64,000 bases of DNA from Opitutaceae bacterium (GTDB taxonomy: Bacteria > Verrucomicrobiota > Verrucomicrobiia > Opitutales > Opitutaceae), in the NCBI GenBank assembly GCA_016794785.1, contig JAEUHC010000002.1, positions 124,001 to 188,000 on the forward strand, written 5' to 3'. Shown here one piece after another: positions 55,115 to 64,000 of the stretch. Below the pieces are notes generated by a model, which was given only the letters and a program-made list of their open reading frames with translations, made no database searches and was not told the DNA's origin. Within the stretch, counting starts at the first letter, position 1, and every line of letters starts with the position of its first letter. Both the position numbers and the translations under genes were made by a program.

Positions 55115-56298
55115 AACTTCTCCAACCCATTTCCCTGGCGATAACGCTCGCCGGCACCGCCCTCGGCTTGACCGCCGCGCCCGCTTTGCCGCTCTGGAAC
55201 GCCGCCACACCCGTTCCTAAAGCAGCCGAACTCACCCGACTCGAAGGCGTGCGTTTTCACGTCATCAAGCGCTACGAACCGGCGGTCGACGGCTATCGTT
55301 TTCTGCACGGTGTCGCCCTCGCGTGGCACCGCGACCGGCTCTACGCCTCGATCGGTCACAACCAAGGAGGTGAAAACACCGAAACGGAGGAGGCCCGCTT
55401 CACGGTCAGCCGCGACGGCGGCAAGACTTGGAGTGCGGTCGCTACGATGGACGCGGGCTTGGAGCCGGGGCTCGGCGTCAGCCACGGAGTGTTCCACGCG
55501 CACGGTGAGAAGTTGTGGGCCTTTCACGGCGCCTATACCGGGACAATGAAGCAGGTGCACACGCGCGCCTATCTGCTCGATGACGCCACCGGAAAGTGGG
55601 TGCCCAAAGGCACCGTCATCGAAGGCGGCTTTTGGCCCTTGCAGGAGCCGGTGCGGATGGACGACGGCAATTGGATCATGGCGGGCGCCCGGATCGGTCA
55701 AGGCCACCCGGCGGCCGTCGCCATCAGCCGCGGCGGGGATTTTTTGAAATGGGATTTGGTGGTCATTCCGACGGCGCCGGAGGTCGGGAAAATGTGGGGG
55801 GAGTCGACGGTCGTGGTGACTGGAAAACGCGTGATCAACATCGCCCGCCGCGATCGCACAGCTCCTACGGCGCTGATCGCCATGAGCGACGACTTCGGGC
55901 GCACATGGACACCCTCGCAACCGGCAAATCTCCCGATGGCGGCGAGCAAACCCTACGCGGGCCGGCTTAGCAACGGTCAGAGTTATCTGATTTGCTCGAC
56001 GACCGCGGACGGCGGCAACCGCCGTTCGCCGCTTACGATCGCAGTCAGTCGGCCTGGGGAGTCGGTGTTCACGAAGATTTTCCTCATCCGGCCCGCGCTC
56101 TTTCCCGAGGGTCCGGGTGAGTCGCACGAGATAGCCGCGCTCGCCTATCCGTATGCCATCGAGCACGCGGGTTACCTCTACGTCGGCTACTCCAACAGCG
56201 GCGGCGGCGTCGGGCGTGTCGGCACGGGCCGCGAACTGTGGAACAACAACAGCGCCGAGATGGCCGTGATCCCGATTTCGAGTCTGCAGGTGCGCTAG
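55111..56298 (+). CDS. Exported sialidase-superfamily (BNR/Asp-box) protein
   Basis: The protein has 395 residues with a signal peptide (MKLLQPISLAITLAGTALGLTAA). Asp-box-like repeats S-x-D-x-G-x-T-W appear as SRDGGKTWSAV and SDDFGRTWTPS, in a six-bladed propeller layout (VHTRAYLLDDATGKWVPKG, RMDDGNWIMAGARIGQGH). It is related to exo-alpha-sialidase-like proteins, but I do not see the full Arg triad, so sialidase activity is unproven. The start overlaps the transporter stop (ATGA). Confidence 0.75.
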   Translation: MKLLQPISLAITLAGTALGLTAAPALPLWNAATPVPKAAELTRLEGVRFHVIKRYEPAVDGYRFLHGVALAWHRDRLYASIGHNQGGENTETEEARFTVSRDGGKTWSAVATMDAGLEPGLGVSHGVFHAHGEKLWAFHGAYTGTMKQVHTRAYLLDDATGKWVPKGTVIEGGFWPLQEPVRMDDGNWIMAGARIGQGHPAAVAISRGGDFLKWDLVVIPTAPEVGKMWGESTVVVTGKRVINIARRDRTAPTALIAMSDDFGRTWTPSQPANLPMAASKPYAGRLSNGQSYLICSTTADGGNRRSPLTIAVSRPGESVFTKIFLIRPALFPEGPGESHEIAALAYPYAIEHAGYLYVGYSNSGGGVGRVGTGRELWNNNSAEMAVIPISSLQVR

Positions 56299-56318
56299 GC
56301 AATTCACGCGTGAGTGCC
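56298..56318. promoter_or_regulatory. Palindrome before the second TonB receptor
   Basis: GGCAATTCACGCGTGAGTGCC contains the perfect core TCACGCGTGA with outer GGCA/TGCC pairing. It lies just after the sialidase-fold gene in the 191-bp gap before the receptor, so it could be an operator or a weak terminator. Confidence 0.4.
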
Positions 56319-56489
56319 CTCCTGCCGCTCTTCCGCCACTCGCAGCGCCGACGCTCCTTCACGTCGACCGCCAGCCCCACGACAGGAGTCCGCCGCTCCC
56401 AACTCCGCTTTTCTGAAACCCAAACCCGAATCCCCATGCATCCCGTATCTCCCCTCGCGAATCCATGCCCCATCCCCCGCTCGGAAACG

Positions 56490-59456
56490 ATGTGGAAGGC
56501 GCTTCGAATCTTTCTCTCGCTAGTCTCGCTTTCGGCGGCCCACGTCGCGTCCGCCCAGCCGCAGAGCGAACGCAACGGCAGGGTCACCGGCTTCGTGCGC
56601 GACGCGGCCGGCGGTGGCACCCTGGCGAGTGCCGTGGTGGCGGTCGCTTCGACCGGCACGCGGACCGAGACCCAGGCCGACGGCAGTTTCACGCTCTTCG
56701 TTCCGCCGGGGCGCCATGTGCTGACGGCGTCGTATACCGGCCTTGAGAGAGTCACCGCGACGGTCGAGGTCACGGCTGGCGGGCAGACGGTGCAGAACTT
56801 CGATCTTGGCTCGCCGGTCTTGAAACTGGATCAGTTTTTCGTGCGCACGGTGCGCGAAGACGATGCGCTCGCGCTTCAGCAACAGCGACACGCCTCCAAT
56901 CTAAAGACCGTGGTGGCCACCGACGCCTACGGCGCGCCGGTCGATAACCCCGGCGAGCTGTTGCAGCGTATCCCGGGCATTAACGTCAACTATATCGACG
57001 GCTCGCTCTTCAATGTCTCCGTCCGCGGGATGGGCATCGAGTTCGCCAAGGTGGCGGTCGACGGCGAGGGCGTGGCGCTCTCCTTTGGCAATTTGAATAG
57101 CCCGAACCGCGGCTATAACATCGGTTCACTTCCGACCAGCGGCCTTTCCCAAGTCGAACTCATCCGCGCGCCGACACCCGATCAGGACGCCGATGCGATT
57201 TCCGGGACGATCAATCTCGTCTCGCGGCGGCACTTTGACCGGAGGCCGGGCCTGCAGCTCAATGCCTCGCTCAGCGGCTTGAAACGCCGGGTCGCCGAGT
57301 CGCCCAATTCGCCGGACTTCGGGGAATTCGGCAGCACGTCGCTGGCGTATAACAACAGCTTCGGCATCCTTGGCGGCAGCAAGAATCTCGGCATGGCCGT
57401 GGACCTCGCGTGGAGCAAACTGCCATCGATGGATGCGGTCTCCGGCCCGCAGCAGGTGGGCACGCTGACCGACGCTTTTGTGCGGACGGCCTCCGGTGAT
57501 TACCTGAGCCGCTTCCACAGCGCCCGCGACACCGGCGGTCCGGTGGACAAGTTCAGCGCCACGGTGTCGTTCGACTACAAACTCAACGAGTCGGACTATG
57601 TCTTTCTGCGCCTCGGGGTCACCTCGCAGGACAAGAACGACAGCCGCTGGTTTGCCCGCGCGTTTGGTGCGGCCGCCAATGTCGCGGCCTTTGCGCCTGG
57701 CAGCACGTTTGATAATTCGACCGTCCTTCCGACCAACAGCACCGTGCTTAGTGTCACGTCCCTCAATTCGGTGCGCGAGGCGCGCTACCGCCGCGCAAGT
57801 GCCGGCGGCGATATCAAACTTTTCCGCGGCTCGGCCACGTTGTCTATTCTGGGCGCCTACTCGAGTGCCCTGAGCCGGAATCCCTATTTCCTCAACTCCA
57901 CAGCCCAAGTGTCCAATGTGGGTTACCAGATCGATCGCCGGGGAGGGAATATCCATCAGCCGAAACTGGTGCAGACCGCGGGGCCTTCCTGGAGCGATCC
58001 GGCGAATTACCGCATCATGACACTGACCAATACGCGGACCACGGGAGCGCCTCAGGACAGCTACACGCTGAAAGCCGATCTGAAGTGGCGGTCGGTTGAC
58101 GGAAAATTCGAGACCAAGACCGGCGCGGTCTATCGTCGTGTGTTTACCGACGATCTGCGCAACCCAGATAACTGGACTTTCGTGGGGGCAGACGGAGTGG
58201 CGAATTCCGCCGACGACAGCATGACCAATCTTGCAAGTGACATTTTCCGTCTCGGCCGGCCGGGCTACGGACCATTTCCGTTTCTGCCGATGGTCACACG
58301 GAAGGAGGCGATCGCTCCGGCAGCGTCCTGGCGTAAGTCTGCGACGCAGGCCTACGGTGAGCTGACGGCGGCAAGTGCCCGGGGCACGGAGATACAGGAG
58401 GAGTCGCCCGCCGCCTATGCGATGGGGACCTGGCGGGTTAAACAGGTGCGAGCGGTCGCCGGAGTGCGGGTGGAGCAAACCGACAACACATTCCTCTCGT
58501 GGATACGCAATACGTCGGCCTCGTGGGGTGGAAACAACGTCGGCGGCGCGAGCGTCGATCCGGTGGTCGTGGCTGCCAATATTGCCCGGGCGGAGCGGTC
58601 CTATGTCGGCAGGCAGCGGTTCAAATCAAGCTATATGGAAGTGTTCCCCGGCGCCCACCTAGTTTACGAACCTCGAGAAGGACTGCTGCTGCGCGGCAGC
58701 TATAATCGGAGTATATCCCGGCCGAGCATCCTCGCCACAATGCCGACGGTGTCGGCCAATGACGAGACGCAGATCGTGACCACCGGCAACCCCGAACTGA
58801 AACCCTATCTCTCGGACAACTTCGAACTTTCGGTTGAGCGCTACCTCAACCCGATCGGCCTCGTTTCCGTCAGCGGATTTCAAAAGGAAATCACGCGCTA
58901 TTTCCGCACTTTCACCGATGTAGTTCCGCCCGAGGGGGTCGACGGCTCCGGTCTCTACGCCGGTTACGAACGCCGCATGGCGCGCAACATCGGCAGCGCC
59001 ACGATCAAGGGCGTCGAAATTTCAGCGCAAAGCCAGTTTCGCAATCTTCCCGGGATTTGGTCGGGCTTCGGGGCTTTCGCAAATTTCACGTATTTGCGCG
59101 CGCGGGGCGACTTCGGTGATATCGCCGTCACGTCCAAACTGCCAAACATGACGCCGCGTTCGCTCAACGCTGGCGTCTCCTACGTGGGCAAGTCCTGGCA
59201 GGTGCGGCCGCTCGTAAACTGGCAGGACCGGACCTACCGGGGAACCTCCGGCACCACCGATTTCGATTCGGCGGCCCGCACCCGCATCGATCTGAAAATC
59301 AACTACGCGATCTCGAAGCGCTACACTCTCGATGTCAGTGTCTTCAATCTGACCGATGAAGCGGACAACGTGTTGATCTCGTCTGATCGCGGCCTGCCCT
59401 TCGTGGAGATTCTTTCGGGCACGGCGCTCAATGTCGGAGTCACGGGACGCTTCTGA
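56490..59456 (+). CDS. TonB-dependent receptor with N-terminal carboxypeptidase-regulatory-like domain
   Basis: The protein has 988 residues from Met 56490 (signal peptide KALRIFLSLVSLSAAHVASA); an ATG at 56436 is possible. Residues about 30-105 form a CarboxypepD_reg-like domain (GRVTGFVRDAAGGGTLASAVVAVASTGTRTETQADGSFTLFVPPG), then the plug (NPGELLQRIPGINVNYIDGSLFNVSVRGMG, PTPDQDADAISGTINLVSR) and the barrel with terminal Phe (GTALNVGVTGRF). It is the likely outer-membrane importer of the locus encoding the lyase, BASS transporter and sialidase-fold protein. Confidence 0.94.
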   Translation: MWKALRIFLSLVSLSAAHVASAQPQSERNGRVTGFVRDAAGGGTLASAVVAVASTGTRTETQADGSFTLFVPPGRHVLTASYTGLERVTATVEVTAGGQTVQNFDLGSPVLKLDQFFVRTVREDDALALQQQRHASNLKTVVATDAYGAPVDNPGELLQRIPGINVNYIDGSLFNVSVRGMGIEFAKVAVDGEGVALSFGNLNSPNRGYNIGSLPTSGLSQVELIRAPTPDQDADAISGTINLVSRRHFDRRPGLQLNASLSGLKRRVAESPNSPDFGEFGSTSLAYNNSFGILGGSKNLGMAVDLAWSKLPSMDAVSGPQQVGTLTDAFVRTASGDYLSRFHSARDTGGPVDKFSATVSFDYKLNESDYVFLRLGVTSQDKNDSRWFARAFGAAANVAAFAPGSTFDNSTVLPTNSTVLSVTSLNSVREARYRRASAGGDIKLFRGSATLSILGAYSSALSRNPYFLNSTAQVSNVGYQIDRRGGNIHQPKLVQTAGPSWSDPANYRIMTLTNTRTTGAPQDSYTLKADLKWRSVDGKFETKTGAVYRRVFTDDLRNPDNWTFVGADGVANSADDSMTNLASDIFRLGRPGYGPFPFLPMVTRKEAIAPAASWRKSATQAYGELTAASARGTEIQEESPAAYAMGTWRVKQVRAVAGVRVEQTDNTFLSWIRNTSASWGGNNVGGASVDPVVVAANIARAERSYVGRQRFKSSYMEVFPGAHLVYEPREGLLLRGSYNRSISRPSILATMPTVSANDETQIVTTGNPELKPYLSDNFELSVERYLNPIGLVSVSGFQKEITRYFRTFTDVVPPEGVDGSGLYAGYERRMARNIGSATIKGVEISAQSQFRNLPGIWSGFGAFANFTYLRARGDFGDIAVTSKLPNMTPRSLNAGVSYVGKSWQVRPLVNWQDRTYRGTSGTTDFDSAARTRIDLKINYAISKRYTLDVSVFNLTDEADNVLISSDRGLPFVEILSGTALNVGVTGRF

Positions 59457-59477
59457 GCTGAGGGATGTTGCCGCTGA

Positions 59478-59684
59478 AATTATTCCCCCTGCCGCGAACA
59501 GCTTTCTCCGCGCGAGCAGGAGATTCTCGGTCTGCTGGTGCACGGGCTTGTGCTCAAGGAGGTCGCCGAGCACCTCGGCATCGGGTTGGAAACGGTGCGG
59601 ACGCATGTGAACCACATTTATCAGAAGCTCCATGTGCGGAGCCGGACCGAGGCGGTGGTGAAATACCTCCGGCAAGGTCAGTAG
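59478..59684 (+). pseudogene. Orphan LuxR-type HTH fragment
   Basis: The frame from 59478 to the TAG at 59682-59684 reads LSPREQEILGLLVHGLVLKEVAEHLGIGLETVRTHVNHIYQKLHVRSRTEAVVKYLRQGQ, a full LuxR (GerE) DNA-binding domain. It is preceded by an in-frame TGA (59475) and no start codon. There is no receiver or sensory part. It looks like the 3' remnant of a deleted response regulator or sensor gene, between the second receptor and a sulfatase. Confidence 0.8.
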
Positions 59685-59720
59685 GAACCCGCCGCTGCGT
59701 GCTGAGCGAGAGCGGGCTCC

Positions 59721-61115
59721 TCAGGGCGGAGGCGCAGTCTTCTTCTTGCGATCGGCCTTCGCTTTTTTCGGCGGGGTGCCGGCGGGGGCTTCCATGCCGT
59801 GGCGTTTGCCGCCGGCTTTGACGGGGTTCGGCATCGCCGCGAGCCACGCGTCGTGGAGCTTCGTCAATGCCGCGACTTTCTCGGGCATGGTTTTCGACAG
59901 GTCGGTTTTCTCGGAGATGTCCTGGCTCAGATCGAAGAGGCCGATCCGGCCGCGGTCGCCGACCAGTTTCCAGTCGCCGGAGCGCACGGCCCACCAGCCG
60001 TCCTCGCTGCCCGAACACCAGAATAAATCGCGGGGCTGCGGGGCGATTTCCCCGCGGAGCACAGGCAGGAGATTGATCCCATCCAGGGGTTTCTCGACGG
60101 GGCGGGCGAGGCCCGCGGCGGCGAGGGCCGTGGGCAGGATGTCGAGCGCGCTGACGACGGCCTGGCTCTCCCCGGCCTTCAGCTGCGCGGGCCAGCAGAC
60201 GAGGAAGGGCACGCGGATGCCGCCCTCGTAGTCCTGGTGTTTGCCGCCGCGGAGCGGGGCGTTGTTGGCGGTTTGCGCGAGCGGGCCGCCGTTGTCGCTG
60301 ATGAAAAAGAGCAGGGTGTTTTCCCAGACACCCTCGCGCTTGAGCTTGGCGACGACCTTGCCGATCGCGTCATCCATGCGCTTGCCCATGGCGAGGAGGG
60401 TGTCGCGGCTTTTGTTTCCCGTGTTGAATTTCGCGATCTCGTCGGCGGGGGCTTGGAGCGGGGCGTGGACGGCGTTGAAAGCGAGATAGAGAAAGAACGG
60501 CTTCGCCTTGTGGCGATCGATGAACGCGACGGCCTCGTCGCCCCAGACATCGGTGAGGTAGCCGCTCGGTTTCACCGGGGTGGTGCCGCGATAGATGGGA
60601 TGCGTCGCGTCATCGAAGTCGTAGTAGTCGTGCGCGCCGCGGCCGAGAAAACCGAAGACCTCGTCGAAGCCGCGCAGCGCCGGGCTCAACTCGGGCGTAG
60701 GACCGAGGTGCCATTTGCCGATCTGGATGGAAGTGTAGCCGGCGGGTTTGAGGAACTGGGGAAAGAGTGGCTCCTTCATCGGGACGCCCGATCCGGCTTC
60801 GCCTGCGGTGTAGAGGCCGAGGCGCTGCTGGTAGCGCCCGGTCATGAGGGCGGTGCGCGTGGGGGAGCAGACGTTGCCAGTGACGTAGCCCTGCCGGCAG
60901 ATCACGCTTTCCCGGGCGAGCCGGTCGAGATGGGGCGTGGTGACTTCCTTCGGGTGCAGCGGATTGAAGCGCACATCGGCGTAGCCGAGATCGTCGGCGA
61001 CGATGACGACGAGGTTGGGAGGCCGCGCGGCCGGCTGAGCTGACGAGGGAGTTGCCGCCCAACTGGCGAGCAAGCCGAGCAGGACAATTCGAATTACGAC
61101 ACGGGGTAATTTCAT
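59721..61115 (-). CDS. Exported type I sulfatase
   Basis: The protein has 464 residues with a signal peptide (MKLPRVVIRIVLLGLLASWA). VADDLGYADV, C83-S-P-T-R in GNVCSPTRTALMTGRY, GKWHLGPTPELSPALRGFDEVFGFLGRG and FISDNGG mark the family. The C-terminus ends in a Lys/Pro-rich tail (KKAKADRKKKTAPPP). It is monocistronic in this window and faces the second TonB receptor tail to tail. Confidence 0.94.
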   Translation of the reverse strand: MKLPRVVIRIVLLGLLASWAATPSSAQPAARPPNLVVIVADDLGYADVRFNPLHPKEVTTPHLDRLARESVICRQGYVTGNVCSPTRTALMTGRYQQRLGLYTAGEAGSGVPMKEPLFPQFLKPAGYTSIQIGKWHLGPTPELSPALRGFDEVFGFLGRGAHDYYDFDDATHPIYRGTTPVKPSGYLTDVWGDEAVAFIDRHKAKPFFLYLAFNAVHAPLQAPADEIAKFNTGNKSRDTLLAMGKRMDDAIGKVVAKLKREGVWENTLLFFISDNGGPLAQTANNAPLRGGKHQDYEGGIRVPFLVCWPAQLKAGESQAVVSALDILPTALAAAGLARPVEKPLDGINLLPVLRGEIAPQPRDLFWCSGSEDGWWAVRSGDWKLVGDRGRIGLFDLSQDISEKTDLSKTMPEKVAALTKLHDAWLAAMPNPVKAGGKRHGMEAPAGTPPKKAKADRKKKTAPPP

Positions 61116-61214
61116 GAGCGGAAGTGGGGCAACAGGGGAAGCGACGGGCGGGGAGGCAACGAATCGCGACCTTCGGTCAGTCTATCCGACGCGCGAGGAG
61201 GGCAAGGGATGCGC

Positions 61215-62918
61215 CTACGCTTTGTCGCTATTCCGGACGAAGCGTTTCAAAAAGTTCTCCTCCGCGTCGAGTGTGCCGACGAGGAGCATCTTGGCCCCCG
61301 CGGTGAGCGTCGTTGTGGGAGCGGGATTGATGGTGCGCTGGCCGTCGACCTCGACGGCGATCACCGTGCAGCCGGTCTTCGCGCGGATCGCGGATTCGCC
61401 GATGGTCTGGCCGGCGAGCGAGGCGGGGACCGGCACCGGAAAGATGTTCACGCCTTCGGCGAGGAGGAGGGTGTGGCTGTCGCGCAGCTCATTGAAGATC
61501 GAGTTGGCGCCCATCGAGGCGTAGGACATCACCAGATCCGCGCCGGCCCGGTGCAGGGTCGAGACGTTGAGCTCGTTGGTGCAGCGGCAGATGATCTGAA
61601 GGTTGGGCCGCAAACGGCGGTAGAGGATGGTGAGGAAAATGTTCAGATCATCGTCGTGGGTGGTGATGATGACGCTGGACGATTCGCGCATGCCGGATTG
61701 CACGATGATGTCGAGTTCGGCGGCGTCGCCGATGACGGCCCGGCTGGGATCGCGGACGCGCTCCGGGATTTTCTCGATCATCTTCCACTCAATCTTCCGC
61801 TCGTCGAGGGCCTTCGCGGTGGCGCGGCCGACCCGGCCGCTGCCGACAATCACGACCCGGCTCTCATCCTGTTCCGTGCATGCCATCTGCTCGTTGTAGC
61901 GATCGATTTGCTCGCGCGTGCCGGCGAGGACGAGGATCGTGTTGGCGCTGATTTCACTTTCCGGTCCGGCGGGCTTGAGGTGGCCGTGATCCCAAAGGCC
62001 GACGACGCTCACCCCGCTGTCGCCCCGCAGGCCGGTATCGGCGATCTTCCGGCCGACGAGGGTCGTGCCGCCGGCGCTGGCCTCGGCGATATGGAGGCCC
62101 TCGAGATTGCCGATGCGGTGGGCGGAGGCGTCGCGGTCGATCACCCGCCGGGCGAGGGCCTGGCCCATCATGAAATCCAGGCACAGGACGCGCGTGGCGC
62201 CGGCGAGCTCCATGGCGTCGCGGGCGGACTCGCTGGTCGCGGTGGCGACGATCGGGATTTTGCCGGCGGTTTCGCGCACCGTGAAGGTGACGTTGGTGTT
62301 GATGACATCGGTCCGGGTGGTGACGACCATGGCCGCCTGATCGATGCGCAGCCGCCGGTAAGTTTCAGGGTCGTTGAGCTCACCCAGCACGACCGGCAGG
62401 TTTTGGTCCCGCAGCTCCATCGCCTCGGCGAGCGTGGGCGCGAGGATGTAGTAAGGGTGCCGGTGCTTTTTCAGGAGCTTGATCAGGTGCTTCGTCACCG
62501 CGCCGTAGCGGGTCAGCAGGACGTGGTCGCGGGTCTCCGGTGGCAGTTCGCGGGGAGCTTGCGCCTGCGCCTGCGCTTTCATCCACGGGGCATAGAAGAA
62601 CTCGATGAAAGTAAACGGCAGCAGCATGAGCAGGAACACCACCCCGGTGATCAGCACGACGAGCGAAAAGAGCCGGCCCAGATCGGTGTGGAACGTGATG
62701 TCGCCGAAGCCCAGCGTGGACATGACGGTCAGCGTCCAATACACGCCGGTGATCCAGCTGTGCTGCCGGCCTTCGTGCTCCATCAGATAGTGGAAGCAGA
62801 TGCTGAACACCGCAATCAGGCCGAAGAAAAACGCCAGCAGCTTGATCAAGGCGAGGAGGTTGGAGCGGCTGGTGCGGGTCGCCAGGAACGACGAGACAAC
62901 GGCAAGGAGTGATTTCAT
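61215..62918 (-). CDS. Two-RCK potassium channel protein
   Basis: The protein has 567 residues from ATG 62918. The N-terminal channel part has membrane helices (LIKLLAFFFGLIAVFSICFHYLM, LFSLVVLITGVVFLLMLLPFTF) around the selectivity filter TLGFGD (Gly-Phe-Gly instead of the common Gly-Tyr-Gly). Two TrkA-type RCK modules follow (HVLLTRYGAVTKHLIKLL, degenerate first motif; and RVVIVGSGRVGRATAKAL, good nucleotide motif), each with a TrkA-C-like domain (TTLVGRKIADTGLRGDSGV and QTIGESAIRAKTGCTVIAV). It gates K+ flux by ligand binding. Confidence 0.9.
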   Translation of the reverse strand: MKSLLAVVSSFLATRTSRSNLLALIKLLAFFFGLIAVFSICFHYLMEHEGRQHSWITGVYWTLTVMSTLGFGDITFHTDLGRLFSLVVLITGVVFLLMLLPFTFIEFFYAPWMKAQAQAQAPRELPPETRDHVLLTRYGAVTKHLIKLLKKHRHPYYILAPTLAEAMELRDQNLPVVLGELNDPETYRRLRIDQAAMVVTTRTDVINTNVTFTVRETAGKIPIVATATSESARDAMELAGATRVLCLDFMMGQALARRVIDRDASAHRIGNLEGLHIAEASAGGTTLVGRKIADTGLRGDSGVSVVGLWDHGHLKPAGPESEISANTILVLAGTREQIDRYNEQMACTEQDESRVVIVGSGRVGRATAKALDERKIEWKMIEKIPERVRDPSRAVIGDAAELDIIVQSGMRESSSVIITTHDDDLNIFLTILYRRLRPNLQIICRCTNELNVSTLHRAGADLVMSYASMGANSIFNELRDSHTLLLAEGVNIFPVPVPASLAGQTIGESAIRAKTGCTVIAVEVDGQRTINPAPTTTLTAGAKMLLVGTLDAEENFLKRFVRNSDKA

Positions 62919-63081
62919 GGGACGCGGCAGTGGGACCTTCGGATTGTAGGGCCATCGAAGGCCAAACAACGAGCGTTTCTCTGATCCGGGCGATATGAGC
63001 GCGACTTTGCGGCTAAAACGCGAGACCGCGGGGCAGCTTTTTCACAGTCGGCCACCCGAAGAAAAACCGAGGTTATGCAAG

Positions 63082-63107
63082 AGGGCGGGTCAAGGACCGC
63101 GCCCTAC
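63082..63107. repeat. Palindrome overlapping the dehydratase stop codon
   Basis: AGGGCG-GGTC-AAG-GACC-G-CGCCCT forms a 10-bp stem with one bulged G. The right end includes CTA (63104-63106), the stop codon of the minus-strand dehydratase, so the element is also placed as a possible terminator. Confidence 0.65.
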
Positions 63108-64000
63108 TGGCGGAGGCGTTTCACGATTTCGTCGACGTCGTAAACGCAGCCACCCCAGGGGCCGCCGCTGGCGTTTTGCAGCGCGGCCCAGAGGCGGGTG
63201 TCGGCGGGGACGCGCGGGTCCATCGTGAGGTCGGGATTGATCGGGCGCGCGGCGAATTCGGCGGCGGGGATGTTGAGGACATCGACGGAGCCCTCGAGTT
63301 TGCGGGTGTCGATGCGGACGCGGATGAGGTCGCCGTTGCGGACTTTGCCGATGGGGCCGCCGGCCCACGCCTCGGGGCTCACGTGGCCGAGGCAGGCGCC
63401 GGTGGAGACGCCGGAGAAGCGGCCATCGGTCACGAGGGCGATGCGTTTGCCTTCCTTCACGTATTTGAGCGCGGAGGTGATCTGGTAGGTCTCGGGCATG
63501 CCGATACCGGGGCCGAGGCCGATGAGGACCATGGTGTCGCCGGCTTTCACGCTGCCGGATTTGAGCGCGGCGATGGCGCGGGCCTCGGTCGTGAAGACGC
63601 GCGCGGGGCCTTCGTGCAGGTAAACGCCGTCGGCATCGATCACGTCGGGCGCGATGGCGGTGCTCTTCACGAGCGCGCCCTCGGGGGCGAGGTTGCCGCG
63701 GAGAAACGTGATCGTGCTCGTGAGTCCGCGCTCGCGCGCGCGCGTCGGCGACATGATGACGTCGTTGGGATCGATGCCGTCGAGGATGGTGAGTTTCGCG
63801 CGGAGGCGGGTGCGGCGTTCGGAGGTTTCCCACCACGCGAGATTCTCGCCGAGGGTGCGGCCGGTGACGGTGCGGGCGTCCAGCTTCAGGAGGCCGGCGT
63901 CGCGGAGGTGGAGCATCACCTCGGGCACGCCGCCGGCGAGGAAGACCTGCACGGTGGCGTAGTGCTTCGGGCCGTTCGGGAGGACATCGACGAGGCGCGG
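63104..64000 (-). CDS. yjhG: YjhG/YagF-family D-xylonate dehydratase, N-terminus beyond the window
   Basis: The frame is open to the right edge, giving 298 residues of C-terminal sequence. Motifs closely match YjhG/Yag[121 protein letters not shown] (dehydratase signature) and [22 protein letters not shown]. The family (IlvD/Edd) converts D-xylonate and related sugar acids to 2-keto-3-deoxy sugars with an Fe-S cluster. The N-terminal cluster-binding part is not visible. It is probably part of a sugar-acid catabolic set that extends beyond this window. Confidence 0.92.
   Translation of the reverse strand, partial: PRLVDVLPNGPKHYATVQVFLAGGVPEVMLHLRDAGLLKLDARTVTGRTLGENLAWWETSERRTRLRAKLTILDGIDPNDVIMSPTRARERGLTSTITFLRGNLAPEGALVKSTAIAPDVIDADGVYLHEGPARVFTTEARAIAALKSGSVKAGDTMVLIGLGPGIGMPETYQITSALKYVKEGKRIALVTDGRFSGVSTGACLGHVSPEAWAGGPIGKVRNGDLIRVRIDTRKLEGSVDVLNIPAAEFAARPINPDLTMDPRVPADTRLWAALQNASGGPWGGCVYDVDEIVKRLRQ

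Overview
The window is high-G+C DNA with dense, short-spaced genes from a Gram-negative bacterium of the PVC type. It most resembles Opitutaceae (Verrucomicrobiota). The reasons are six exported Cys-type sulfatases, two large TonB-dependent receptors without a SusD partner, the chaperonin and ribosomal-protein content, and a complete outer-membrane biogenesis set (bamA, skp, lpxD, an lpxR-like gene). The taxonomic call is inference. No rRNA, CRISPR array or transposase is visible. There is one tRNA (Asn).

Layout. 1-13 kb: a truncated FG-GAP repeat protein and a sulfatase (minus), an S9 peptidase, an AlkD-like protein and a Cys-cluster protein (plus), then a minus-strand run of exported proteins (DUF4399 lipoprotein, TPR protein, VWA protein, serine hydrolase, DUF3892 protein). 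12.8-14.7 kb: an RRM RNA-binding protein with a strong terminator, an LpxR-like deacylase and a DUF3309 peptide. 15.0-19.3 kb: a compact minus-strand stress cluster (BON protein, truncated Dps, 70-residue protein, full Dps, DUF3185, DUF1328, YqjD/ElaB-like, YqjE-like and YqjK-like proteins) divergent from an ECF sigma factor. 19.4-26 kb: a LuxR-type response regulator and a 1539-residue CheB-CheR-PAS histidine kinase, then a transglutaminase-like protein.

26-40.5 kb is core. rpoZ-groES-groEL lie on the minus strand. On the plus strand are tRNA-Asn, rplY, pth, rpsF, ssb, rplI, an unrecognised lower-G+C gene, dnaB, bamA, skp, lpxD, prs and a DegQ-like protease. rpsR, often found between rpsF and rplI, is absent. 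40.5-40.8 kb is a nest of palindromic repeats between convergent genes.

40.8-61 kb is accessory glycan metabolism. On the minus strand a TonB receptor, four sulfatases and a GH71/GH99-like hydrolase form a sulfated-polysaccharide utilisation cluster with several 4-base start/stop overlaps. Next to it is a second locus: a regulator joining an FCD ligand domain to an AraC-type HTH, divergent from a DHDPS/NAL-family lyase, a BASS-family transporter, a sialidase-fold protein and a second TonB receptor, with another sulfatase beyond. The gene order suggests capture, trimming, uptake and cleavage of an acidic sugar; the substrate is inference. An N-terminal sensory-type fragment (51.4 kb) and a LuxR HTH fragment (59.5 kb) look like decayed regulators. 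The window closes with a two-RCK potassium channel and the C-terminal part of a YjhG/YagF-type D-xylonate dehydratase.
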